Below are positions 52,884 to 61,975 of a DNA stretch of 64,000 nt, one piece after another. The position numbers and the translations under genes were made by a program. The notes under the pieces were generated by a model that was not told the DNA's origin, made no database searches, and saw only the letters and a list, made by a program, of their open reading frames with translations. This DNA comes from Verrucomicrobia subdivision 3 bacterium UBA693 (GTDB taxonomy: Bacteria > Verrucomicrobiota > Verrucomicrobiia > Limisphaerales > UBA8199). The stretch spans positions 124,001 through 188,000 of the forward strand of contig DBMR01000046.1 of assembly GCA_002298785.1 (NCBI GenBank). Reading direction: 5' to 3'. Every line of letters starts with the position of its first letter. The stretch's first letter is position 1.

Positions 52884-53767
52884 CGCGGCAGTCACTGTTG
52901 ACCGTCGGTAAAGGAGTCCAAGGCCATGCTCGCAGAGGGATGGTCCTGTTAATGACCGGAGGGCTATACTGCGCGCTGGCGCTTTTCAACGGTTGCTCTA
53001 CCCCGAACCCGCCTGTCTCCAGCCTGGACGCCGTTCAACCAAAGACCATCGCGCTTGACCAGGCACAGGAAAGAATTCCCGATGCGGACGAGACCGTTAC
53101 TGTCGTCATGGATGCGGTCTATCAAGCGCGCAAACGCTACCGCGGATTCACTTTCCTCCGGCTGCTCCAACTCCGCGGTTATGATCCGGCGGCGGCCTCC
53201 TGGGGTACTGTAGTGCAGTTTTTGTGTCGAGACGGCTATAATCCGTTCGCCTCGCTGGAATCTCTGGTCAATGAAGGGGCGTTTCTAGCCACCGGCGACC
53301 TCGACGCGCCCACCGGCGAAACCTGGATCCCCTTTGCCTATGGCAGCACCCGACGTGACCCGGGACAGTTTTACCTGGTCTGGCCAAAGGCAAACTCCCC
53401 GGCGGACAGACATCCCTGGCCTTATGGTGTCAACATGCTGAGAATCGGCACGCCGGAGACGCTGCTCGGACCGGCGCTGCCGAAGTCCGCTCGGTTCCAG
53501 CAAGGATTCAACCGGTTTCGTGAAAACTGCATGATGTGCCACTCGCTCAATGGTGTCGGTGGAACAATCGGTATTGATCTTAATCTGCCTCGTAACGTGT
53601 TCGAGTATTGGCAGGCGGACAAGCTCCCGGCGATGGTCGCAAAACCGAGCTCATTCAGGAGGAATGCGAAGATGCCGGATTTTGATCGGCTTGGCCCCCA
53701 GGCCATCGCGGAAATCCTGGATTATATAAAGCACATGAAAGCGTATAAGGCATATCCAGTGCCGTAG
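52880..53767 (+). CDS. Lipoprotein with oxidoreductase-like domain and C-terminal c-type cytochrome domain
   Basis: The ATG at 52880 overlaps the stop of the upstream gene (ATGA). The 295-residue product has a lipobox (ALFNGC, Cys39) after a hydrophobic segment. Residues about 80-180 (YRGFTFLRLLQLRGYDPA, VQFLCRDGYNPFASLE) resemble the beta-rich part of molybdopterin-binding oxidoreductases but carry no obvious Cys ligand. Residues about 205-290 hold a class I cytochrome c: heme-binding CMMCHSLNG at 217-221 and a likely axial Met in RNAKMPDFDRLGPQAIAEIL. The protein would be anchored by lipid on the periplasmic side and carry electrons. Its coupling to the TIR-like/toroid gene suggests one complex, but the partner is unknown. 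Confidence 0.8.
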   Translation: MTRQSLLTVGKGVQGHARRGMVLLMTGGLYCALALFNGCSTPNPPVSSLDAVQPKTIALDQAQERIPDADETVTVVMDAVYQARKRYRGFTFLRLLQLRGYDPAAASWGTVVQFLCRDGYNPFASLESLVNEGAFLATGDLDAPTGETWIPFAYGSTRRDPGQFYLVWPKANSPADRHPWPYGVNMLRIGTPETLLGPALPKSARFQQGFNRFRENCMMCHSLNGVGGTIGIDLNLPRNVFEYWQADKLPAMVAKPSSFRRNAKMPDFDRLGPQAIAEILDYIKHMKAYKAYPVP

Positions 53768-53903
53768 GGTGGAGGAATGAATTACGGAGAAAGAATTCAC
53801 CGTGGTTCAACCAAAGCTCCAACGAGCGGGTTCGCCCGGCTTTAGGTGTTTTCAGCAGCGACCCTATTTGCTCAGCGTTCCTGACAATGGGCCTGTGACC
53901 GCT

Positions 53904-54629
53904 CTAGCGCAGCAGCTCGCGGTGCTGCTTTAGCCATCGCTCAGCCTCGAGATACTCCGGACACACCAGCGCCACCTGGCGCCAGAAACGGTTCGAGTGG
54001 TTCATTTCCCGAACATGCATCAGCTCATGAAGAATGATGTAGTCACGAACGAAGCCCGGAGTCTGGATCAGGCGCCAGTTGAGCGAAATGCAGCCGCGTC
54101 GGGAACAGGAGCCCCACCGAGTGCGCTGGTTTCGGACCGTGACGCGGCGGATATCCGTGCGGTGCACCGCGGCTAATTCCCACACGCGCGGCGGCAATTC
54201 CCTGGCAGCCACCACCCTGAGATGCTTTTCAATGGCGGGCCGCGCATCGACCGTGGAATCGGCAACCGACAGCCGTTCGTTGCCGAAATGCAGTTCGCCA
54301 GGAGCACCCGCGAGGATCGGCACCAGCTCGCCTCGGAGATAAACCTGGCTGCCCACGGTCCAGATCGATGGGCCGGAAGGGCGCGTCGAAAGACGCTGCA
54401 ATTGGCCTGCAATCCAGCCCACCTGTCGCGTGGCAAACGCTCGAGCCTCGGCCGCCGAACCGCCCCGTGGCACAGTCACCCGGGCGGCACCGTCCGGCAG
54501 CACGCGCAGAACGTAGCGGCGAGCACGCGCATTCCGCACCAGCACCAAACGCACCGATTGTCCGGCGACGCTTAAAGGCTCCGGCGGCCCGGCGTTGAAC
54601 CTCGTGATCAAATTCCTGATCAATCGCAC
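53904..54629 (-). CDS. YgjP-type zinc metallopeptidase-like protein (M48/DUF45)
   Basis: The 241-residue protein ends in a catalytic domain with the motif IILHELMHVREMNHSNRFWR: HELMH with the two zinc-binding His and the catalytic Glu, and a third ligand (His of NHS) nearby. RNQRTRWGSCSRRGCISLNWRL upstream is typical of the YgjP/DUF45 group. The N-terminal half (about 1-120) is beta-rich with no motif. The substrate is unknown. It is divergent from norB, with 220 bases between starts. Confidence 0.92.
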   Translation of the reverse strand: MRLIRNLITRFNAGPPEPLSVAGQSVRLVLVRNARARRYVLRVLPDGAARVTVPRGGSAAEARAFATRQVGWIAGQLQRLSTRPSGPSIWTVGSQVYLRGELVPILAGAPGELHFGNERLSVADSTVDARPAIEKHLRVVAARELPPRVWELAAVHRTDIRRVTVRNQRTRWGSCSRRGCISLNWRLIQTPGFVRDYIILHELMHVREMNHSNRFWRQVALVCPEYLEAERWLKQHRELLR

Positions 54630-54750
54630 CCGGGGAATAAAGAAAGGCTCGGGACATTTGGCAAATCATTCTGTCGGGGCAAATGGATCTCGGCGCCCTA
54701 GAGGTCGAAATTAGACGTGATTTCAGGCGCTTGCAGAAAAAGGAAAACCT

Positions 54751-54792
54751 TTGACGAAGATCAAGCCCGGAAAGGAGTTTGTCATTTATTGT
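54751..54792 (+). promoter_or_regulatory. FNR/Dnr-type box and -10 element upstream of norB
   Basis: TTGACGAAGATCAA (54751-54764) matches the FNR/CRP-type palindrome TTGAT-N4-ATCAA at nine of ten positions. Its centre is 41.5 bases upstream of a start site near 54799, and TATTGT (54787-54792) lies where a -10 element would be, which is the geometry of a class II activator site. The norB ATG is at 54853. An oxygen- or NO-responsive regulator is expected; which one is not known. Confidence 0.65.
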
Positions 54793-54852
54793 CATGTCCA
54801 GCGCAAGAAAAGTTGCATGGGCCAGTAACCCGGAATTTTCCTTTCCTTCTGG

Positions 54853-57201
54853 ATGATGAAATCTGAATCGCCTTTGAAACGAAGTGCCCAAACCCCGGCG
54901 CCCAGCTATCGCAAGTTATGGCTGGCACTCGCGGTGGTGCTGGGCTTGTCTTTCCTGGTACTCGGTTATTACGGGACCGAGATCTACCGGCAAAAACCGC
55001 CTCTGCCCGACCGCGTTGTGTTGGCGGATGGCACGGTGTTGTTTACCGGGCAGGATATCAAGGACGGGCAAAACGTGTGGCAATCGATCGGCGGCCAGCA
55101 GGTGGGCAGTATCTGGGGCCATGGCGCGTATGTGGCGCCCGACTGGTCGGCGGACTGGCTGCATCGCGAGGCGGTGTGGTTGCTGGATTATTTCGCGCAG
55201 CCGATGGCCGGCAAACCTTACGCGCAATGCAGCGGGGAGACCCAGGCCGCCGTGCGGCACCAGGTGAAAACGGCCATGCGCACCAACACCTACGATGCCA
55301 AAACCGGGGACCTCGTGTTATCCGCCGCGCGCGCTCAAGCCTTCAAAGCCGTCGCCGGCCATTATACGTCTCTGTTCGGATCCGATCCGGACCTGACCAA
55401 ACTCCGGAATGCCTATGCGATCCCGGCGAACACGATCAAGGATCCGGAGCGGCAACGCTTGATGAACACCTTCTTCTTCTGGGCGGCGTGGTCCTGTGCG
55501 ACCGACCGTCCTGGCAGCGACATCAGCTACACGCAAAACTGGCCGGCGGAAGCGCTGGTGGACAATCATCCGACCGGCGCAATCGTCGTGTGGTCGGTGA
55601 TCAGCTTCGTGACGTTACTCGCCGGGGTGGGCGCCATGGTTTGGTACTTCGCGGTGCAACGACATCACCAGAAGGAAGAGGAAGCGGACGCTCCGGCGCA
55701 GGATCCGCTCCTGGCCCTGCGGGCGACTCCTTCGATGAAGGCTACGCTGAAATATTTCTGGGTCGTGGTCGCGCTGATCCTCGCGCAAGTGGGCCTGGGG
55801 GCGGTCACCGCGCATTATGGTGTCGAAGGCAACGGTTTCTATGGCTTTGAGCTGAGCAAGTGGCTGCCCTACTCGGTCGCGCGCACGTGGCATACCCAGT
55901 TGGGTATTTTCTGGATCGCGACGGCCTGGCTGGCGACCGGCTTGTTTGTGGCGCCGGCCGTATCCGGATATGAACCCAAATGGCAGCGCGCCGGGATCAA
56001 TTTCCTGTTCGGCTGTTTGCTGATCATCGTCGTTGGTTCGATGATGGGCGAATGGTTCGGCGTGCAGCAGAAGCTGGGGTTTGTGGCCAATTTTTGGTTC
56101 GGTCACCAGGGCTACGAGTATGTGGACCTGGGCCGGTTCTGGCAGATCTTCCTGTTCGTAGGTTTGTTCCTCTGGCTGTTCCTGATGGTGCGGTCGTTGT
56201 GGCCGGCGTTGCGTAATCCGGGTCCGAACCGGCATTTGCTGGCCCTGTTCGTGATTGCCTCGACCGCGATCGGCATGTTCTACGGAGCCGGCTTGATGTG
56301 GGGACGCCAGACGCATTTGGCCATGGCCGAGTATTGGCGCTGGTGGGTGGTGCATTTGTGGGTGGAAGGTTTCTTCGAAGTGTTCGCCACGGTGGTGATT
56401 GCCTTCCTTTTCACGCGCATGGGACTGCTGCGCATCGCCAGCGCCACCACGGCGGTGATTTTCTCGACGGTGATCTTCCTCGGTGGCGGCATCCTCGGAA
56501 CGATGCATCACCTGTATTTCAGCGGCACGCCGACAGCCGTGCTGGCCCTGGGCGCAACTTTCAGCGCGCTGGAAATTGTGCCCCTGGTCCTGATCGGCTT
56601 CGAAGGCTACGAGAACCTGACTCTCACCCGGGCGCGGGAATGGGTGGGGATCTATCGCTGGCCGATTCTGTTCTTTGTGGCGGTCGCGTTTTGGAACCTG
56701 GTGGGGGCGGGGTTGTTCGGTTTCCTCATCAATCCGCCGATCGGCCTGTATTACATGCAAGGATTGAACACCACCCCGGTGCATGGGCACACCGCGCTCT
56801 TCGGGGTATATGGCATGCTCGGCATCGGCCTGATGCTCTTTTGTCTGCGCGGATTGACCCGGCACCAGTCGTGGAAGTCCGGCGTGCTGTCGTTCAGTTT
56901 CTGGTCGATCAATCTCGGGCTGGCGTTGATGGTGCTTTTGAGCCTGTTGCCGGTAGGTTTGCTGCAAACCTGGGCTAGCGTCGAGCACGGTATGTGGTAC
57001 GCACGTTCGGCGGAGTTCCTGCAAACGCCGCTCCTCGATCACCTGCGCTGGTTCCGCGTCGTGGGCGACACCATCTTCGCCCTGGGCATCCTGGGCCTGG
57101 GCTGGTTTGTGCTGGGTTTGAAGACCGGTTGGTCGTTCGCCGGAAAAGCTCCCGATTATCAAACCTCCACCACCCAGGCAGAACCGATCCTGGGCAAGTA
57201 A
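54853..57201 (+). CDS. norB: Quinol-dependent nitric oxide reductase (qNOR)
   Basis: The 782-residue membrane protein has an N-terminal extension with one helix and a periplasmic domain (about 20-250, DGQNVWQSIGGQQVGSIWGHG), typical of single-subunit quinol reductases, then a heme-copper oxidase-like core of twelve helices. Heme and non-heme iron ligands are visible in RTWHTQLGIFW, WWVVHLWVEGFFEVFATV (with the catalytic Glu), GTMHHLYFSG (His pair) and TPVHGHTALFGVYG. It reduces NO to N2O using quinol in the cytoplasmic membrane. The length fits qNOR and not the short cytochrome-c type NorB. The FNR-type box upstream suggests induction at low oxygen or by NO. It has a hairpin terminator. No denitrification genes adjoin, so NO detoxification is a likely role. 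Confidence 0.96.
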   Translation: MMKSESPLKRSAQTPAPSYRKLWLALAVVLGLSFLVLGYYGTEIYRQKPPLPDRVVLADGTVLFTGQDIKDGQNVWQSIGGQQVGSIWGHGAYVAPDWSADWLHREAVWLLDYFAQPMAGKPYAQCSGETQAAVRHQVKTAMRTNTYDAKTGDLVLSAARAQAFKAVAGHYTSLFGSDPDLTKLRNAYAIPANTIKDPERQRLMNTFFFWAAWSCATDRPGSDISYTQNWPAEALVDNHPTGAIVVWSVISFVTLLAGVGAMVWYFAVQRHHQKEEEADAPAQDPLLALRATPSMKATLKYFWVVVALILAQVGLGAVTAHYGVEGNGFYGFELSKWLPYSVARTWHTQLGIFWIATAWLATGLFVAPAVSGYEPKWQRAGINFLFGCLLIIVVGSMMGEWFGVQQKLGFVANFWFGHQGYEYVDLGRFWQIFLFVGLFLWLFLMVRSLWPALRNPGPNRHLLALFVIASTAIGMFYGAGLMWGRQTHLAMAEYWRWWVVHLWVEGFFEVFATVVIAFLFTRMGLLRIASATTAVIFSTVIFLGGGILGTMHHLYFSGTPTAVLALGATFSALEIVPLVLIGFEGYENLTLTRAREWVGIYRWPILFFVAVAFWNLVGAGLFGFLINPPIGLYYMQGLNTTPVHGHTALFGVYGMLGIGLMLFCLRGLTRHQSWKSGVLSFSFWSINLGLALMVLLSLLPVGLLQTWASVEHGMWYARSAEFLQTPLLDHLRWFRVVGDTIFALGILGLGWFVLGLKTGWSFAGKAPDYQTSTTQAEPILGK

Positions 57202-57240
57202 TTCAGTCATCCGATAGTCCCCACTACTCCTCCCCGGGGC

Positions 57241-57266
57241 GCCGGCGTCAGCCGGCTCCCATTTTT
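57241..57266 (+). terminator. Rho-independent terminator after norB
   Basis: GCCGGC-GTCA-GCCGGC forms the core stem, extended by GGG/CCC outside a bulge (57236-57260), and a run of five T follows (57262-57266). It lies 40 bases after the norB stop and just before the end of the minus-strand kinase gene. Confidence 0.75.
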
Positions 57267-57273
57267 ACATCAT

Positions 57274-58926
57274 TCACCGGCGCGACGTGGGCGTTGCTTC
57301 ATCCAGGCACTGACGCACCAGGCGCGCGAGCGCCACCGGCTTATAGGGTTTGGCCAGAAAGCGAATGCTCTCGTCCGCCGGAGCGCCGGCGTGGTGTAAA
57401 TCCAGACTGTATCCGCTCGAGATAATGACCTTGAGCGCCGGCTTCTGTTGACGTAAACGCGCCACCAGCTCCAGGCCGGTCATTCCTTCCGGCATGACCA
57501 TGTCGGTGAACAGCAAATCGATCGCGCCACCTTCCTGTTCCCAGTTACGCAACGCTTCGGGCCCGTTGCCCGCCGATAGCACCCGGTAACCAAAACGCTC
57601 CAGGTTGAAAACGATCAACTCCCGCAACGGGGAGTCATCCTCGACCACCAGGATCGTCTCTCCTCCGCCTGCGGCGCCTGGGTTGAGACTGGCAGCCGGC
57701 TTCACTGCGGGGGCAGCCTCGGGCAGGTAAATAACAAAGGTGGTGCCCCGACCCAGGCCACCGTGGGCCTCGATCCAGCCCTGATGCTGTTTCACGATCC
57801 CGTACACGGCCGCCAGGCCCAGGCCGGTCCCCCAGCCCAGTTCCTTGGTGGTGAAAAACGGTTCAAAGATGCGCTGCAGCAAGGCCGGATCCATCCCCGG
57901 ACCGGTGTCCTCAAAGCTCACCCGGACAAACGCGCCCGGGAGGCGGTCGTGATGCTGTTGCACGTCTGCGATCGTCACCGTGATTACTTCACCGCGCAAG
58001 CTCACGCGCCCTCCGCGCGGCATGGCGTCGCGCGCGTTGAGGCAAAGATTCATGAGCACCTGTTCCAGCATGGCGCGATCGCCCTCGACCCAAAGCGGCA
58101 GCCCGCCCCCTTTCCAGATGACATCAACCTGCTCGCCCGCCAGGCGGCGCAACATCATCAGCAACCCGGCAACCACCTCGTTCAAATCGAGCCGGCGCCG
58201 CTGCATCAACTGGCGGCGACCAAAAAGGAGCAACTGCCGCGAAAGTCCGGCCGCGCGCTGCGTCGCCTGGTCCAGTTCCTCCAGCACCTCTTTCGCCTCA
58301 TCCTTCAAATGCTCGCTTTGATGCAGCAACGAGAGGTTCATGATCATGGTCGAAAGGATATCGTTGAAATCATGCGCCACCCAGCCCGCCAGTTGGCCAA
58401 TCGCCTCCATCTTCCGCGCCTGGAACCGCTGGGCTTCGAGTTGCTGCCGTTGACGAACCTCCTCCAGGCACACCAACACGCATGCCCCTCCCGCCACTTC
58501 CACTCGGGCGGTCGACGCTGAAACGGCGACTTCATGCCAGCCCGCATCCCGCTTCAGCCGAAGCACGCACTCGAGTTGTCGGGTGGACACCCCGGATTCC
58601 ATCGTGGATTTTATCGCCAGGCGCAGCGGACACTTCTCGCATTGCGGCCCCGCGCCACATCCCCCGGGGAGTTGCAGCGCGTTGAGACAACTCACCACCC
58701 CCTGCTCGCCGCCGGAATCAACCGGTCCCACCATGGCCGCCATCGCGCGATTCATCCGCTCGATCCGCCCCGCGCCGGTCACCAGGCACATCATGACCGG
58801 CGATTGCTCGTAGATCGCCTGCCACTCGGAAGTCGCGCCGGTCCCTGCCAGGGAGTCCGTCCCGCCGCGTGGCTCGCTAGTTGTTTGTTCGTTCCCGCTC
58901 ATGATGGACTGGTGAAAAGCCTGCAT
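57274..58926 (-). CDS. Hybrid sensor histidine kinase with Cys-rich PAS domain and C-terminal receiver
   Basis: The 550-residue soluble protein has a PAS domain (about 35-165) holding a Cys-rich insert (VVSCLNALQLPGGCGAGPQC, then EKCPLRL) of the C-x..-GCG-x..-CxxC type seen in redox- or metal-sensing PAS proteins, a HisKA helix with the phospho-acceptor His in GWVAHDFNDILSTM (about residue 185), a HATPase_c domain (NLCLNARDAM, DTGPGMD, GTGLGLAAV) and a receiver domain (about 417-545) with ILVVEDDSP and the phosphorylated Asp in LLFTDMVMP (about 474). No membrane helix is seen. It ends face to face with norB (about 70 bases between stops), so a link to NO or redox control is possible but unproven. 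ATG 58902 is an alternative start. Confidence 0.9.
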   Translation of the reverse strand: MQAFHQSIMSGNEQTTSEPRGGTDSLAGTGATSEWQAIYEQSPVMMCLVTGAGRIERMNRAMAAMVGPVDSGGEQGVVSCLNALQLPGGCGAGPQCEKCPLRLAIKSTMESGVSTRQLECVLRLKRDAGWHEVAVSASTARVEVAGGACVLVCLEEVRQRQQLEAQRFQARKMEAIGQLAGWVAHDFNDILSTMIMNLSLLHQSEHLKDEAKEVLEELDQATQRAAGLSRQLLLFGRRQLMQRRRLDLNEVVAGLLMMLRRLAGEQVDVIWKGGGLPLWVEGDRAMLEQVLMNLCLNARDAMPRGGRVSLRGEVITVTIADVQQHHDRLPGAFVRVSFEDTGPGMDPALLQRIFEPFFTTKELGWGTGLGLAAVYGIVKQHQGWIEAHGGLGRGTTFVIYLPEAAPAVKPAASLNPGAAGGGETILVVEDDSPLRELIVFNLERFGYRVLSAGNGPEALRNWEQEGGAIDLLFTDMVMPEGMTGLELVARLRQQKPALKVIISSGYSLDLHHAGAPADESIRFLAKPYKPVALARLVRQCLDEATPTSRR

Positions 58927-59118
58927 CGCCAGGGTTGCAGTATAAACCCTACTAACTTGTTGCTTTAGAACATGCTAACTTCACTTTCATTTAATGTCAA
59001 TACACGACGGGCGCCAATCCGCGCGCTTCCTCACCGCTAATATGCAGGCACGGCGTCAGTTACGTTGGGCGTTCCATTTAGCCTTTGAACCCCATGGCGC
59101 TGGTGGTAAGGTGCCGAC

Positions 59119-61680
59119 ATGGCTCGAAAGGACAGCGGCGAACAGACGCCGACGCATAGTTTCAACGACATCATCGGCATCATCCTGATCGGATTGGCCG
59201 TGCTGCTGCTCGTGGCGCTATTGTCGTACCATCCCCGGGACGTCTCGGCCAATGGCATCCCCACCAACCCCGTGGTCCGCAACTGGATCGGGATCTTCGG
59301 CGCGTGGACCGCTTATTACTGGCTGCTGTGCGTCGGAGCGGCGGCGTATGTGGCGCCGGTCCTCATGTTGCTGGTGGGGCTCGGTTGCTTTTTCGAGAGC
59401 TTTGCTCATCTGCGACGCCGGTGGCCGTGGGCGCTGCTGCTGTTTTTCTGCTGCGTGGGCATGCTGGACCTCTACAAACCGTACCTGGGCGGACTGGAGC
59501 GCAGCCTCTATGTGCCCGCCGGCGGCATCGTGGGGGTGCACCTGCACGGAAATCTTTTCACCTATTTCGGCCCGGTGGGCGCGACCATCATTTATGGGAT
59601 GCTGTATTTCATCAGCCTGCTGTTCCTGACGAATTTCCAACTGGGCGAATGGGTCCGCAAATTAGGGAAAAAGGAACCGGAAGAGGCGGCCCTCGAGCGC
59701 AAAGCCAAGGAACTGCAAAAGCAAGCGCGCAAACTCGAACAGGAAGTGGAGCGCAGCGGCATCGGTGCGGATATGCAACCGGTGCCCCAGCCCACCGTGC
59801 GGGACCTGAGCATCCCGCAAAGCAAACCCGAAAAGGGCCGAAAAGCCAGCACCCCGGCGCCCGCCCCCGCCCCGGAAGCGGGCATGGAAGGCGAAGTCAT
59901 CCCGGCCGAAGAGATCGCCGCCGCCACCACAGCGGAAGTGCTGGGCTTGAACGACCGCGCCAAAGTTGCCGAACCTGAAAAAGCGCCGGAGGACTCCGCC
60001 GAACCGACCGCGCCCGAGCCGATCGAAACCACCCCTACGCCGAAACCGAAATACTCGCCCAAGAAGCCCAAACCCATCACCGTGGCCGCCACTCCCATGA
60101 TCGGCAATTACCAGTTGCCGGCGATGGACTTCTTCCTGCACGCCGATCTGAACCAGAAACCCACGGAATCCAAGGAAGAGTTGATGGCCAACGCCCGCCT
60201 GATGCAGCAGACGCTGGCGCAATTCGGCATCGACGTCGCGCTGGGAGACATCACTAAGGGCCCGACGATCACGCGCTACGAACTCCATCCCGCCCCCGGG
60301 GTGAAGATGGAACGCATCACGGGGCTGAGCAACAACATCGCCGCGGCGCTGAAAGCCGAGCGCATCCATATCCTGGCCCCGGTGCCCGGCAAGAGTTCCG
60401 TCGGGGTGGAAGTGCCCAACCTGGTGAAGACCAAAGTGATCATGCGCGACCTCCTGGAATCGGAGGAATGGCGGAACACCAAGGCGCGCATCCCGCTGGC
60501 ATTGGGCAAGGACGTGTATGGCAACCCGATTGTGGCGGACCTGGCGGAAATGCCGCACCTGCTCATCGCCGGCAGCACCGGCTCCGGAAAATCGGTGTGT
60601 ATAAACTCGATCATTTCCTCGCTCTTATACCGGTTTTCCCCGGATCAACTGCGGTTCGTCATGATCGACCCGAAGGTGGTCGAGTTGCAGCAGTATAACA
60701 GCCTGCCGCACCTGGTGGTGCCGGTGGTCAACGACCCGAAAAAGGTCATCCTCGCCCTGCGCTGGGTGGTGAATGAAATGGAGAAACGGTACCAGATCTT
60801 CGCCCGCGTGGGCGTGCGCAATATCTCCTCGTTCAATTCCCGGCCGAAAAACAAACCGTTGCCGCCCACCGAGCCCGAGCTGCCGCTCATGGCCCGCAAA
60901 GAAAAAGTCGAGCCGGGCGCGGACGGCTTCGCGGTCGAGGTGGATGAACAGATCGTCGTGCCGCGCGAGGATGACATCGTCATTCCGGAAAAGCTGAGCT
61001 ATATCGTGGTCATCATCGACGAGCTGGCGGACCTGATGCTGGTGGCGCCGGCTGATGTCGAAATGGCCATCGCCCGGATCACGCAGATGGCCCGGGCCGC
61101 CGGCATTCATTGCATCGTCGCCACCCAGCGCCCAAGCGTGGACGTCATCACCGGCGTGATCAAAGCGAACATCCCCGCGCGGATCGCGTTCCAGGTCGCG
61201 GCGAAGGTGGACTCGCGCACAATTCTCGACGCCATGGGCGCCGACAAACTTCTCGGCAAAGGCGACATGCTCTACCTGCCGCCGGGCTCGGCCAAGCTGA
61301 TCCGGGCCCAGGGCGCGCTGATCACCGACGGCGAAATCCAGGGCATTGTCGATTTCATCGCCAAGCAGGCCAAACCGAGCTACGAGATGGAGATTCACCA
61401 GCAATTGTCGAAACCGGCCAGCTCCTTTGATGAAGAAAGCGGCATCGACGAGGACGAGGAAATCATCCAGAACTGCATCGAGGTCATTCGTAGCGAGCAA
61501 AAGGCCAGCGTCTCCCTGCTGCAACGCCGGCTCCGCCTCGGCTACGGCCGCGCCGCGCGCATCATGGACGAACTCGAGAACCGCGGCATCGTGGGCCCCA
61601 GCAACGGCGCCGAACCGCGCGATATCCTCATCGACCTCGATGGCGAAGGCGCCGATGGCCGCGGCCAGGGAACGCCCTGA
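59119..61680 (+). CDS. ftsK: DNA translocase FtsK/SpoIIIE
   Basis: The 853-residue protein has four transmembrane helices (about 15-165), a Pro/Ala/Glu-rich linker (about 190-320), and a motor domain with NNIAAALKAERIHILAPVPG, Walker A in LLIAGSTGSGKSVCINSII (about residue 490), Walker B in YIVVIIDELADLMLV (about 632) and ITQMARAAGIHCIVATQRPS. The C-terminal gamma winged-helix (about 790-845, LLQRRLRLGYGRAARIMDEL) is present. It pumps chromosome ends across the division septum by following KOPS-like sequences. Upstream 190 bases should hold its promoter. A loop insert rich in charged residues (EKVEPGADGFAVEVDEQIVV) interrupts the motor region. Confidence 0.97.
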   Translation: MARKDSGEQTPTHSFNDIIGIILIGLAVLLLVALLSYHPRDVSANGIPTNPVVRNWIGIFGAWTAYYWLLCVGAAAYVAPVLMLLVGLGCFFESFAHLRRRWPWALLLFFCCVGMLDLYKPYLGGLERSLYVPAGGIVGVHLHGNLFTYFGPVGATIIYGMLYFISLLFLTNFQLGEWVRKLGKKEPEEAALERKAKELQKQARKLEQEVERSGIGADMQPVPQPTVRDLSIPQSKPEKGRKASTPAPAPAPEAGMEGEVIPAEEIAAATTAEVLGLNDRAKVAEPEKAPEDSAEPTAPEPIETTPTPKPKYSPKKPKPITVAATPMIGNYQLPAMDFFLHADLNQKPTESKEELMANARLMQQTLAQFGIDVALGDITKGPTITRYELHPAPGVKMERITGLSNNIAAALKAERIHILAPVPGKSSVGVEVPNLVKTKVIMRDLLESEEWRNTKARIPLALGKDVYGNPIVADLAEMPHLLIAGSTGSGKSVCINSIISSLLYRFSPDQLRFVMIDPKVVELQQYNSLPHLVVPVVNDPKKVILALRWVVNEMEKRYQIFARVGVRNISSFNSRPKNKPLPPTEPELPLMARKEKVEPGADGFAVEVDEQIVVPREDDIVIPEKLSYIVVIIDELADLMLVAPADVEMAIARITQMARAAGIHCIVATQRPSVDVITGVIKANIPARIAFQVAAKVDSRTILDAMGADKLLGKGDMLYLPPGSAKLIRAQGALITDGEIQGIVDFIAKQAKPSYEMEIHQQLSKPASSFDEESGIDEDEEIIQNCIEVIRSEQKASVSLLQRRLRLGYGRAARIMDELENRGIVGPSNGAEPRDILIDLDGEGADGRGQGTP

Positions 61681-61975
61681 CCTCGATCGGCGCCCCGGAT
61701 GCGCCCGGCGAATCCGTTCCTGATTTGGACCTTGGAACAAAAGGTAAGAAAGGAAACGAAGGCTACCGCACGAGGGAGGGGCGTGTTTCACCACGTCCGA
61801 AACTACTTCAGAGAAAAGGGATGAAGGCGGGAGGTGAGTGTGGAATAAACCGCAAGCTGTTACTTCACTCCCAGCTTTGGAGGCGCATTGAGTAGCGGGA
61901 CAGACGCCGGTGCTCCGGCCCCATTTTGCCGGTCTCCGGGCGAATCAAAGCACAAATGGCCGAGAGACTAAACGG
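61681..61975. other. Gene-free stretch downstream of ftsK
   Basis: In about 295 bases between the ftsK stop and the convergent gene at 61976 no gene, tRNA or strong terminator was seen. Confidence 0.5.

Noticed and set aside
55615..57210. A 531-codon minus-strand frame
   Set aside because: Antisense to norB; rich in His, Gln, Glu and Arg as expected from the reverse of hydrophobic codons.
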